Source: Bacteroidetes bacterium UBA6661 (GTDB lineage: Bacteria; Bacteroidota; Bacteroidia; AKYH767-A; OLB10). From it: 29,304 nucleotides of DNA. Shown one piece after another: positions 8,566 through 16,914 of this stretch. The stretch lies in the NCBI GenBank assembly GCA_002455375.1, contig DKKR01000041.1, positions 1-29,304 on the forward strand, written 5' to 3'. A program made the translations under genes and the position numbers. The notes below the pieces were generated by a model, which saw only the letters and a list, made by a program, of their open reading frames with translations, ran no database searches and was not told where the DNA came from. Each line of letters begins with the position of its first letter. Position 1 is the first letter of the stretch.

Positions 8566-9897
8566 TTAATACGGACTTTGCAACACTTTATCGTGTTTGG
8601 TTTGCTTAAAATCATCTTTTGATATGGCATCTTTCTTTCCGAGATAAGACCATTTAATGGCTGCTGTATATTCATTGAATGTATTATTCAAATCTTTCAG
8701 TTTAACATTGTTAACCATATCAGAAAGAGATTCATCTAACTTCCATGAACCAGTTGCTTCGCTACGCCCCAATGCACCTGATTGTGCTTCTGATGTTTCT
8801 AACTTCTGATAATAATTTGTAAGATATCCCTGACGCAAATCTTTCAGTTCTTTTTCTGTAAATCCCGTCTTCTTAATAGAATCAATAATAGAAACCATTA
8901 CATCTATTGCTTTCTTAGGATCTGTGGTTGTGATATAGACATAGGAGTATGGTGATGAAACAGCGTTGCGCATGTAGCCTGCAGCAGGTGCATAAGACAA
9001 ACTGCGTTTTGTTCTAAGTTCAACAAAAAATCTGTCATAAAGCATTTGCATTGCTAAATCCATTTGGACACCTTTCTCTGTTGACAATGAAGGAGCACTC
9101 ATTATTCCCATCAGGTAGTTTGTAGCAATATCGCGGTCAACAATAACTTCACTACCTTTAGTTATAACTAATTTGGGTTCCACAACCGGTGCTGTGCCGA
9201 CAGGCATTTTTCCCAATGTTGCTTTTATCTTATTCACTAAATCTACTTCGTTAACATCACCTACTACAACTAAGTAGCAACGCTTCTTTCCTATCACATT
9301 TTTGTAATGGCTAATAACATCTGCCAATGTCAATTTTTCAAGGCTTGCAACAGAGCCTTGCGGGTCTTTTGCATAGTTTCTGCCTTTGAATGTTTCTTCC
9401 ATAGCAATGGAACTTAATGAACCATCGGCATCAGACTCACGTTGCTTCGCTCCGGATAATGCCTTTTCTTTTTCCAAATCAAACTCTTTTGAATCAAAAG
9501 CAGGATTCATTACAGCATCAGCAAAAAGATTCCATGATTCATTCCAATTTGGCTTAATACATGTCATACTCAGGTTGCCATAATCCAACCCTGATGACGA
9601 TTCGAATGATGTACCAATTTTTTCGGCAGCATCATTAAAGGCAACTTTATCCAATTTTTTTGTGCCGCCATTCATAGCAATAGAAAATGCAAGACTCTCT
9701 ACACCTTCTTTCTCTTTTGCATAATTAGCCGTTCCTCCTTTTACATATAACCGCACGCTAATAACTTCTTTTGGTGTATGGCGTAATATTAATTTCAGAC
9801 CATCAACATTAACTTCTTTTGTTCCTTGTGCAAGGGCAACACCATGTAGTGATAACATAGCTGCACCAATTGCAAAATATTTATATAACTTATTCAT
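8566..9897 (-). CDS. M16 family peptidase-like protein, non-catalytic partner
   Basis: The 443-residue product has a signal peptide (MNKLYKYFAIGAAMLSLHGVALAQ) and the two-domain M16 fold, with the second-domain pattern (LVVVGDVNEVDLVNKIK, then ELRTKRSLSYAPAAGY) typical of processing-peptidase-like proteins. At the place of the zinc motif HxxEH it reads GVESLAFSIAMNGGT, with S68, F71 and S72 replacing the two His and the Glu, so it should not bind zinc or cleave. In known M16B pairs one subunit is active and the other keeps the substrate-binding R/Y region; the FVELRTKRSLSY segment here fits that role. It lies 12 bases after the active partner and is surely co-transcribed with it. By inference it works as a heterodimer in the periplasm. 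Confidence 0.9.
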   Translation of the reverse strand: MNKLYKYFAIGAAMLSLHGVALAQGTKEVNVDGLKLILRHTPKEVISVRLYVKGGTANYAKEKEGVESLAFSIAMNGGTKKLDKVAFNDAAEKIGTSFESSSGLDYGNLSMTCIKPNWNESWNLFADAVMNPAFDSKEFDLEKEKALSGAKQRESDADGSLSSIAMEETFKGRNYAKDPQGSVASLEKLTLADVISHYKNVIGKKRCYLVVVGDVNEVDLVNKIKATLGKMPVGTAPVVEPKLVITKGSEVIVDRDIATNYLMGIMSAPSLSTEKGVQMDLAMQMLYDRFFVELRTKRSLSYAPAAGYMRNAVSSPYSYVYITTTDPKKAIDVMVSIIDSIKKTGFTEKELKDLRQGYLTNYYQKLETSEAQSGALGRSEATGSWKLDESLSDMVNNVKLKDLNNTFNEYTAAIKWSYLGKKDAISKDDFKQTKHDKVLQSPY

Positions 9898-9909
9898 AGT
9901 TCGATTTTT

Positions 9910-11280
9910 TTATTTTAAAATTTCATCAGCAGAATTAATTCCAAGAGACTCCTTCATTTTAGGATTTAAGAGCAGACCTGTAACAGAAGGTTTTCCTTTG
10001 ATATATTTATCAACATATTCTGCAATATCTTTTCTGGTAACTTTCTTAATCATGTCATTGTAGGTCGTATAATAATCTATGCTGGCAGATGCCCACCAGA
10101 ATGTAACAGTGTGCACATAGGCTGATGTTTTTTCCTTGTTATAAATATCATCCATAATGAGTTTATTCTTAGCTGTCTCCAACTGTTCGTCAGTAAAATA
10201 ATCAGGTGCATCAAAACGATTTACCTGCTCCATGAGTTTCCCATAAAATGATTTTATCTTCATCGGATTAGGAACCATAAACAACTGAATAGGTCCTGTA
10301 TAGCGACAAGTCTGATAACCTAAACCTGCCTGAAGTGCATATCCACCATCAACCAATGTTTTTTGAAATTCAGAAGATGTTAATCCAAGAATAGTGGAAA
10401 ACACATCTGCTGCATAAGTTGACTTAACATCATTTCTTGTATCTGGTCCATGAAATCCCATCATCATAATAGGCATTTTTGCATTTTTATCTACGGTCAG
10501 AAATTTTGATTGTCCAACTAAAGGAGCAAATTCCGGTATAGGCCATTTCTGAAATGGATCGAAATCACATGGTTTCCAATCACCGAACATTTTGTCCACC
10601 TTCTCAAAAACAGCATTATGTTCCACATCACCTGCAACCACTAAAATAGAGTTGTTTGGATAATAATATTTATCTTTAATTACATTCATCTTCTCAGGTG
10701 TTGCAGAAAGTATTACATCATGAATACCGATAGCATTTTTACGTACATAATTAGAACCCCACATTTGTCTGTTAAAATCCTGGAACAGAAAAAATGCAGG
10801 ATTTGATTCTGCACGTTGAAATTCACCATCAACAACAGGGTTTTCATTTTTCATTTCCTGTTCAAGGAATAATGGATAACGGATAGCATTATTCATAAAC
10901 TCAAGACCTTCATTAATGAGTTTGTTACTTAGTGTAAAAAAGTAGTTCACACGCTCTTCGGAGGTAGTACCATTAAATGATATACCGAGTTCATTAACTC
11001 TTTCAAGAAACTTTTCCTGAGATGGAATTGCCTTGTTTGCTTTAAAGAACATGTGTTCGTAAAGATGTGACAATCCATTGTAGGCAGAATCTTCTGTAAA
11101 GGATCCATTCTTTACACAAATTTCTATTGTCACTAATGGAACAGAGTTGTCTTCTATGACCAAGACCTCAAGTCCATTGCCCAACTTTTTCATATGAAAG
11201 TTAGCGGGAAGGTTTTTTTGTGCCATTGCTGTACCGGCTATAATAAGAGCAGTAGCAAAAGCTGTGATTTTTTTAAGCAT
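9910..11280 (-). CDS. M16 family zinc peptidase, catalytic subunit
   Basis: This 456-residue exported protein starts with MLKKITAFATALIIAGTAMAQ. It carries the inverted zinc motif HLYEH (H72, E75, H76) inside GLSHLYEHMFFKA and a third metal ligand, probably E153, 77 residues after the second His in ENPVVDGEFQRAESNP, which is the usual M16 spacing. The second domain has the KTLVDGGYALQAGLGYQ segment. The family cleaves peptides in a closed chamber formed by two halves; here the second half is supplied by the adjacent gene at 8566-9897. The length is normal for the M16B group. Upstream, only 81 bases separate it from the delta-60 gene on the same strand, with no promoter match seen, so it may be transcribed together with that gene. 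Confidence 0.93.
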   Translation of the reverse strand: MLKKITAFATALIIAGTAMAQKNLPANFHMKKLGNGLEVLVIEDNSVPLVTIEICVKNGSFTEDSAYNGLSHLYEHMFFKANKAIPSQEKFLERVNELGISFNGTTSEERVNYFFTLSNKLINEGLEFMNNAIRYPLFLEQEMKNENPVVDGEFQRAESNPAFFLFQDFNRQMWGSNYVRKNAIGIHDVILSATPEKMNVIKDKYYYPNNSILVVAGDVEHNAVFEKVDKMFGDWKPCDFDPFQKWPIPEFAPLVGQSKFLTVDKNAKMPIMMMGFHGPDTRNDVKSTYAADVFSTILGLTSSEFQKTLVDGGYALQAGLGYQTCRYTGPIQLFMVPNPMKIKSFYGKLMEQVNRFDAPDYFTDEQLETAKNKLIMDDIYNKEKTSAYVHTVTFWWASASIDYYTTYNDMIKKVTRKDIAEYVDKYIKGKPSVTGLLLNPKMKESLGINSADEILK

Positions 11281-11361
11281 AGTTATACATTTAATAAGTG
11301 GCTAAGAACGCTATTTCTTTTGCCTGTGATGGTTAAAAAAAAGTTATGTTATTTATTAAAT

Positions 11362-12921
11362 TTAGTTGTTTATGGAATTCGCCACAATGAATTTCTGAAC
11401 TTTAATGCCGGTATCAAAATATACCGTTGCTGTATAAACTCCTGATGAATAGTTTTTTACATCCAATGAGTAGCTGCGAATCAAGCTTCCGGGAGTCACG
11501 ACTTTAACTACTTTTCCGGTAATGTCCTTTATCTCAATACGATTATATGGTGTTGAAGATTCTATAGCTACAAAATCAGAAGCAGGGTTTGGCATCATCT
11601 GCAGCTTAGAATGTGAAGTATTTAGTTCATTTAATCCTACAAAGGTAAAATCGCTTGTATAACGCGCCATAGCAAAATTATTGACCGTGCCAACAACGGC
11701 TAATCCGGCAAGAATAATTTTTGAATCAGGTTGCTGAATTGCAACAGCATTTGCTCCCGATGGGTTACCGAATGAGGTTATATTAAATCCTATCATATTG
11801 TTAAAAAGCAAATCGAGAGAACCTAAGGTATCGAAACGCATAGCTACAAAATCGCCAGCAGCACCTACATAACTTGAACCTGCACCTACCAGATAATCAC
11901 CTTGAGGAACGATAGAAAAAATAATATCTGTTCCACCTAAATCAAAGAGAGAAATTCCATTTGCACCAAAGTTATTATCAATCTGACCATTATTTAAAAA
12001 ACGCATCAGTACCATATCAGTATTAGGTCCGGTTTGTGTGGTACCTCCTGCAACAATTTTTCCGTCAGGATTTATATAAATTGTATTTATAACTTCAGAC
12101 ATTGAGCCTATGGTATAAATAGTCTTTCCATTTAAACCAAAATTCGCATCTAAAGTACCGTTGGTATTATACCTCACCATAGCATACGTTGATAGTGTCC
12201 GGCCACCAAGAACAATCTTTTCTGTTCCCGGTTCAATTGCCAAAGCATTTGCCTGATCCCATTGTGTTCCTAATGGAGTTCTCACCTTACCGCTATTTCC
12301 AAATCCACCATCCAAAGTTCCATTTGTATTGTATCTTACAACAGCAAATTCGCCATTGGCTAACGTATCAAACGAAACACCACCCAAAACAATTTTTCCG
12401 GTGGATGGAACTATTGCTACTCCATAGGCAATATCAAATCCTAAATCCAATGCCGTTTGCACAATGCCGTTTGCACCAAACTGATTGTCTAATGCACCTG
12501 TTGATGTTAGTCTGGCCATGGCAAAATGTGAATAGGTTTGATTCTCAAGGTTACCGGCAACAATTATTTTACCATCATTTTGTATGGCAATTGAGCGGGC
12601 TACACTGTTACCTGTGCCTATAGAAAAAGTGATCTTCCCTCCTGTTCCAAACTGATTATCAATTGTGCCATCAGCAAGATATCTGGCAACTGCAAAGCGA
12701 TTAAAAGTTCCATTGTTACTTTCGCCTGCAACAACAATTTTTCCATCTGACTGCACAGCAATTGCTCTTGCAACACAGGCAAAACTATTAAATGATGTAG
12801 TTACTTTGCCATTTACTCCAAACGTTGAATCAATAATGCCGGGATACTGCATCTGAGCCATTGATTGTAATGTAAAAAAAGAAAGGCCTGTAATCAGGCA
12901 AGTGTGTAGAAATTTTCTCAT
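11362..12921 (-). CDS. T9SS-secreted delta-60 repeat protein
   Basis: The 519-residue product has a signal peptide (MRKFLHTCLITGLSFFTLQSMAQ) and about seven copies of the delta-60 repeat: DxxFGxNGKV, then A(I/V)AIQxDGKI(V/I)(V/L)AG, then (F/M)A(V/M)RY at roughly 50-60 residue spacing between about residues 30 and 425. A T9SS type A sorting domain closes it (LQMMPNPASDFVAIES, then SSGVYTATVYFDTGIKVQKFIV). Delta-60 repeats are predicted to form beta-propeller-like or solenoid structures. The function is unknown; surface display or release by T9SS is inferred. A promoter match lies just upstream on the minus strand. Confidence 0.9.
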   Translation of the reverse strand: MRKFLHTCLITGLSFFTLQSMAQMQYPGIIDSTFGVNGKVTTSFNSFACVARAIAVQSDGKIVVAGESNNGTFNRFAVARYLADGTIDNQFGTGGKITFSIGTGNSVARSIAIQNDGKIIVAGNLENQTYSHFAMARLTSTGALDNQFGANGIVQTALDLGFDIAYGVAIVPSTGKIVLGGVSFDTLANGEFAVVRYNTNGTLDGGFGNSGKVRTPLGTQWDQANALAIEPGTEKIVLGGRTLSTYAMVRYNTNGTLDANFGLNGKTIYTIGSMSEVINTIYINPDGKIVAGGTTQTGPNTDMVLMRFLNNGQIDNNFGANGISLFDLGGTDIIFSIVPQGDYLVGAGSSYVGAAGDFVAMRFDTLGSLDLLFNNMIGFNITSFGNPSGANAVAIQQPDSKIILAGLAVVGTVNNFAMARYTSDFTFVGLNELNTSHSKLQMMPNPASDFVAIESSTPYNRIEIKDITGKVVKVVTPGSLIRSYSLDVKNYSSGVYTATVYFDTGIKVQKFIVANSINN

Positions 12922-12944
12922 TCTGAATGTTTTTACTTATGATG

Positions 12945-12972
12945 CAAATATATCATTTAGCCTGAATGACAA
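12945..12972 (-). promoter_or_regulatory. Promoter of the delta-60 protein gene
   Basis: On the minus strand TATATTTG (12945-12952) matches TAnnTTTG, and TTG (12970-12972) stands 17 bases upstream of it, near the spacing described for Bacteroidota -33/-7 promoters. The start codon is at 12921, giving a short leader. Confidence 0.6.
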
Positions 12973-12984
12973 TTATTAATTGTC
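12968..12984. promoter_or_regulatory. 17-base palindrome overlapping the -33 element; candidate operator
   Basis: GACAATTA-T-TAATTGTC is a perfect inverted repeat with a one-base centre. It covers the TTG of the minus-strand promoter and lies between divergent genes, a place where repressors often bind. No known consensus is recognised. Confidence 0.4.
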
Positions 12985-13112
12985 TAATATTTCTTGAAAA
13001 ATATTGACTAAAGTATTCTCAAAAAATCTGCTAAACTTTTACAAAACTTATTTAGCGAATTTAAATGTCAATAAAATATAAAGAACAACCCTGCATAATT
13101 TAATTAAAACTG

Positions 13113-13120
13113 TAACTTTG
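13113..13120 (+). promoter_or_regulatory. -7 promoter element for the E2 gene cluster
   Basis: TAACTTTG matches TAnnTTTG and lies 28 bases before the E2 ATG at 13149. It probably drives the 13149-16836 gene run. A matching -33 TTG is not evident. Confidence 0.5.
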
Positions 13121-13148
13121 AGCAATAAAATTTTGCACGTAAAATACT

Positions 13149-14459
13149 ATGTCACAAGTTGAACTGAAGATGCCTAAAATGGGCGAAAGCGTTGCTGAGG
13201 CAACAATTACCAAATGGTTAAAAAAAGAAGGAGATCGCGTTGAACAGGATGAGCCAATTCTTGAAATTGCTACAGATAAAGTTGACTCCGAAGTACCTTC
13301 CACAGCAGCAGGAATATTAGTAAAACAATTATATAATGAAGGTGATGTAGTTGCCGTTGGAAAATCTATTGCTATCATTGGTGATTCTGCATCATCTGCA
13401 GCACCAACTCCTTCAGTACCTAAGGCAGAAGAAGTTAAAATTGCCGTTGCACCTGTAGTTGCAACACAATCTACTACCGCTGCTACTACTGCAGTAAGTG
13501 CATCTTCAAAATTCTATTCACCATTAGTAAGAAATATCGCACAACAGGAAAATGTTTCTTCAGCAGAGCTAGATGCAATTGCCGGAACCGGTGCAGAAGG
13601 TCGTGTTACAAAGAAAGATATTCTTCAATTTATTGAGAACAGAAAGTCCGGTAATGGTCAGATAGCGCAAAATACATCAGCACCTGCTGTACAACCTGCA
13701 ACAACACCACAACCTAAAGCACCTGCGGCTATACCTGTGACTGATGGAGATGTAGAGATTATTGAAATGGATAGAATGCGGAAGTTGATTGCAGACCACA
13801 TGGTCATGTCAAAACACACCAGTCCGCATGTTACATCATTTGTAGAAGCCGATGTTACCAATATGGTATTGTGGCGTAATAAAGTTAAAAATGATTTTGA
13901 GAAAAGAGAGAAAGAAAAAATCACTTTCACTCCATTGTTTATAGAAGCAATTGTACGTGCAATAAAAGATTATCCAATGATTAACTGTTCACTTGACGGC
14001 ACTAAAATACTTCTCAAGAAAAACATTAATATTGGTATGGCAACTGCATTACCCAGTGGCAACCTTATTGTGCCTGTGATAAAAAATGCTGACAGAATGA
14101 ACCTTGTTGGTCTTACAAAATCAGTAAATGATTTGAGTGGCAGAGCGCGCAAAAATAAACTTTCACCTGATGAAATTGCAGGTGGAACTTTTACTTTGAC
14201 CAATGTAGGTACGTTTGGAAATGTTATGGGTACACCCATTATCAATCAACCACAAGTGGCCATTATGGCAGCAGGAGCCATTCGTAAAAAACCTGCTGTA
14301 ATTGAAACAGAATTTGGTGACACTATCGGTATTCGTCACATGATGTTTCTCTCATTGTCTTACGACCATCGTATTGTTGATGGAAGCCTTGGTGGTAGTT
14401 TTCTTCGAAAAGTAGCCGACTATCTTGAGCAGTTTGATGTTAACAGAAACTTATTATAA
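13149..14459 (+). CDS. Dihydrolipoamide acyltransferase, E2 of a 2-oxoacid dehydrogenase
   Basis: The 436-residue protein has the E2 layout: one lipoyl domain at residues 1-80 with the lipoylated lysine K44 in EIATDKVDSEVP; an Ala/Pro/Thr-rich linker; a peripheral subunit-binding domain at about 122-163 (YSPLVRNIAQQ, GTGAEGRVTKKDIL); a second linker; and a catalytic acyltransferase domain ending in LSYDHRIVDG, with H407 and D411 of the HxxxD motif. E2 moves the acyl group from lipoamide to CoA in the core of the complex. Which substrate is used (pyruvate, 2-oxoglutarate or branched-chain acids) cannot be fixed from this gene, and no E1 or E3 gene is nearby. The single lipoyl domain and overall sequence look most like the broad branched-chain/2-oxoacid group. 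The next gene starts 6 bases after the stop. Confidence 0.93.
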   Translation: MSQVELKMPKMGESVAEATITKWLKKEGDRVEQDEPILEIATDKVDSEVPSTAAGILVKQLYNEGDVVAVGKSIAIIGDSASSAAPTPSVPKAEEVKIAVAPVVATQSTTAATTAVSASSKFYSPLVRNIAQQENVSSAELDAIAGTGAEGRVTKKDILQFIENRKSGNGQIAQNTSAPAVQPATTPQPKAPAAIPVTDGDVEIIEMDRMRKLIADHMVMSKHTSPHVTSFVEADVTNMVLWRNKVKNDFEKREKEKITFTPLFIEAIVRAIKDYPMINCSLDGTKILLKKNINIGMATALPSGNLIVPVIKNADRMNLVGLTKSVNDLSGRARKNKLSPDEIAGGTFTLTNVGTFGNVMGTPIINQPQVAIMAAGAIRKKPAVIETEFGDTIGIRHMMFLSLSYDHRIVDGSLGGSFLRKVADYLEQFDVNRNLL

Positions 14460-14465
14460 ATTATT

Positions 14466-16064
14466 ATGAGATTTTTATTTGTCATTATCCCATTACTTTG
14501 GCTGAATGTTGCAGTTGCACAGCAACCTAAAAAGCCGGTTAAAAAAGTTGTTTTAGGAAAAGATCAGGTTTCTGAAATGAAAAAAGCAGGTGCAGAATAT
14601 TTTAAAAGTGATAACTATAAGTCAGCATTGCCCATCTACAAACAACTTCAGGAAAACGACCCTAGCAATACTGAGTTTAATTACAGGCTTGGCCAATGTT
14701 ATTTAAACACCAATGTAAACAAAAAATTAGCAGCCGGTTTTCTGATTAAGGCTGCTGAAGGAAAAGACGTTCCAAAAGACGTTTATTATTATACCGGTCG
14801 TGCGCTTCTTATTCTTGAAGAAATTGATGATGCAGTAGATGCCTATGAGAAATTTAAAATAGCTCATGGCGGAAAAGTTAATGCAAAATTGAATCTTGAA
14901 AATAATGTGGAATGGTGTTATCACTTTCGTGATATGAAGAAAACCCCAATACAAGTAAGCTTTACTAATTTGGGTAAATTAGTTAATTCACCAAACAATG
15001 ATTACAGACCTGTTTGTGATATGTTTGGCAACAATGTTTACTTCAGTTCCAATAGAAAAGGTAATATCGGAGCAATAGTTGATGGATATGGTGAAATAAT
15101 TTCAGATGGTTATTTTACAAAAAAGGATACGGGTTATAGTAAAGCTAAAACACTTGGTACAGGTATCAATACTATGTATTATGAAGAACCTTTGCAATTA
15201 AATGCAAATGGTGATAAATTATTGATTTCTAAAGAAGGGGGCAGTATTTCTTCTCCATTATATACGTCAGAAATCAATGGAAAATCATTCGGGAAAGCAG
15301 TTGCAATAAATAAATTTCCGGCTTCAAAAGTTGATGGTGCCTGCATGACAGATGATGGAAATACGATTTATTTTTCTGCAGACCTTAAAGGTGGCAAAGG
15401 CGGAAAAGACATTTGGATGACAACTTTAAACAGTAAAAACGAATGGTCAGATCCGGTGAATCTTGGTGATGCAGTAAATACAAAATACGATGAAATAAAC
15501 CCTTGGTTGTTTTTTGATAATCAGACTTTGTTTTTTGCATCTGAAGGTCACAACAGCATTGGTGGATTTGATATTTTTTTCAGTACCAAACCTCATGAAT
15601 CTATGGATTGGAGTACTGCTAAAAATGTAGGCTATCCATTAAATACTACAGACGATGATAAATATTTTTCTTTAACATCCGATTGTAAAACAGGGTTTGT
15701 AAGTCAGACTACAGAACATGGTTCAGGAGAGTTAGATATTATAAAGTTTGTTTGCACCAACCCTATCATTAAACAAGAAAAAGTTGTTTGTGATTTTACT
15801 TTTTTAAAAGCTGATGGCACTTTTGCTCGTGATGCAAATTGTATGATCATCAGAAACGATACCGGTGAATCATCAGGAGTGAAAACAATAAACGGCTCAA
15901 ACGGTAAACTCTATATTTATCTCAGCCCGGGTAATTATAAGGTTAAAGTTAAAGGTGTAAAATCCGGTCGTGCTGATGAAGATTTTATCATCACAGGTAA
16001 CGAACCTAAAATGCAATTGGTAAAGACTTTTAAACTAACACCTCCCGTTAAAGAAGGAAAATAA
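14466..16064 (+). CDS. PorE-like TPR and WD40-like (PD40) envelope protein lacking OmpA
   Basis: This 532-residue protein begins with a signal peptide (MRFLFVIIPLLWLNVAVAQ). TPR helices follow at about 35-150 (AGAEYFKSDNYKSALPIYKQLQENDPSNTEFNYRLGQCYL). Then comes a beta-propeller made of PD40-type blades at about 160-420 (NNVYFSSNRKGN, GNTIYFSADLKGGKGGKDIWM, QTLFFASEGHNSIGGFDIFFS). A small carboxypeptidase-regulatory-like domain ends it at about 440-525. The order is that of PorE and related OmpA-family proteins of the T9SS, but the usual C-terminal peptidoglycan-binding OmpA domain is absent. By inference it sits in the periplasm and may work at the T9SS or outer membrane without direct peptidoglycan anchoring. 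It is spaced 6 bases from the E2 gene and 1 base from the next gene. Confidence 0.82.
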   Translation: MRFLFVIIPLLWLNVAVAQQPKKPVKKVVLGKDQVSEMKKAGAEYFKSDNYKSALPIYKQLQENDPSNTEFNYRLGQCYLNTNVNKKLAAGFLIKAAEGKDVPKDVYYYTGRALLILEEIDDAVDAYEKFKIAHGGKVNAKLNLENNVEWCYHFRDMKKTPIQVSFTNLGKLVNSPNNDYRPVCDMFGNNVYFSSNRKGNIGAIVDGYGEIISDGYFTKKDTGYSKAKTLGTGINTMYYEEPLQLNANGDKLLISKEGGSISSPLYTSEINGKSFGKAVAINKFPASKVDGACMTDDGNTIYFSADLKGGKGGKDIWMTTLNSKNEWSDPVNLGDAVNTKYDEINPWLFFDNQTLFFASEGHNSIGGFDIFFSTKPHESMDWSTAKNVGYPLNTTDDDKYFSLTSDCKTGFVSQTTEHGSGELDIIKFVCTNPIIKQEKVVCDFTFLKADGTFARDANCMIIRNDTGESSGVKTINGSNGKLYIYLSPGNYKVKVKGVKSGRADEDFIITGNEPKMQLVKTFKLTPPVKEGK

Positions 16065-16065
16065 A

Positions 16066-16836
16066 ATGAATCTGAAACTACACAGACCACTTGCCTTTTT
16101 TGATCTTGAAACTACAGGAGTAGTTATCGGCATGGACAGAATTGTTGAATTGGGTATTTTAAAAATTCTCCCCGATGGAACTAAAACCAACAAAACCTGG
16201 CGTATCAATCCTGAAATGCACATTCCTGAAGTAGTCTCAAAAATTCATGGCATTTATGATAAAGATGTTGCAGACTGCCCTACTTTCAAAGAAATAGCAA
16301 ACGATGTAAATCATTATCTCAACAATGTTGACCTGGCCGGATACAATTCAAACCGGTTTGATGTACCCTTATTAGTTGATGAATTTTTAAGAGCCGGTAT
16401 TGAATTTGACATACGTGGACGCAAGTTAATTGATGTGCAGCACATCTTTCACAAAATGGAACAGCGCACATTGAGTGCTGCATATAAATTCTACTGCAAT
16501 CAGGAGTTAATTGATGCACATTCTGCAGAAGCCGATGTGAGAGCAACCTATGAAGTTCTGGAAGCACAACTGGAGCGTTATAGCGATCAGCTACAACCTG
16601 ATGCTGCATTCCTTCACTCATTTTGCAACAACAGTAAAAATGTTGATTTGGCCGGACGTATAGTTTATGATGATAAAAAGCGCGAAGTATTCAATTTTGG
16701 AAAGTATAAAGGCCGCTTGGTAACAGATGTTTTTAAAACAGATCCGAGCTATTATGACTGGATGCTTAAGGGTGATTTCTCAAGAGATACCAAACAAGTT
16801 GTAACGGCATTACGTTTACGCGAAAGAGAAAACTAA
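16066..16836 (+). CDS. DnaQ-type 3'-5' exonuclease with C-terminal DUF3820-like domain
   Basis: The 256-residue protein has all DEDD motifs of the DnaQ/RNase T group: Exo I FFDLETTG (D13, E15), Exo II GYNSNRFDVPLL (D99) and Exo III DAHSAEADVRATYEVL (H152, D157), so it is of the DEDDh type and should be active on 3' ends of DNA or RNA. After about residue 205 it has FNFGKYKGRLVTDVFKTDPSYYDWMLKGDF, resembling the short DUF3820 domain often found behind such exonucleases in Bacteroidota. The start is 1 base past the previous stop, so translation is probably coupled. A DNA polymerase III proofreading or repair role is possible, but the exact substrate is unknown. Confidence 0.9.
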   Translation: MNLKLHRPLAFFDLETTGVVIGMDRIVELGILKILPDGTKTNKTWRINPEMHIPEVVSKIHGIYDKDVADCPTFKEIANDVNHYLNNVDLAGYNSNRFDVPLLVDEFLRAGIEFDIRGRKLIDVQHIFHKMEQRTLSAAYKFYCNQELIDAHSAEADVRATYEVLEAQLERYSDQLQPDAAFLHSFCNNSKNVDLAGRIVYDDKKREVFNFGKYKGRLVTDVFKTDPSYYDWMLKGDFSRDTKQVVTALRLREREN

Positions 16837-16914
16837 ATATATGTTTGACCTGTTTGATTAATTCTACTGACAAAAAAAATTGCAGGTAACATAAAAATCT
16901 GTACTTTTATACTG

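Noticed and set aside
12189..12623. Plus-strand open frame of 144 codons opposite the delta-60 gene
   Set aside because: The opposite strand is a clear delta-60 T9SS protein; the plus-strand translation is rich in His, Gln, Leu and Phe and resembles no protein family.
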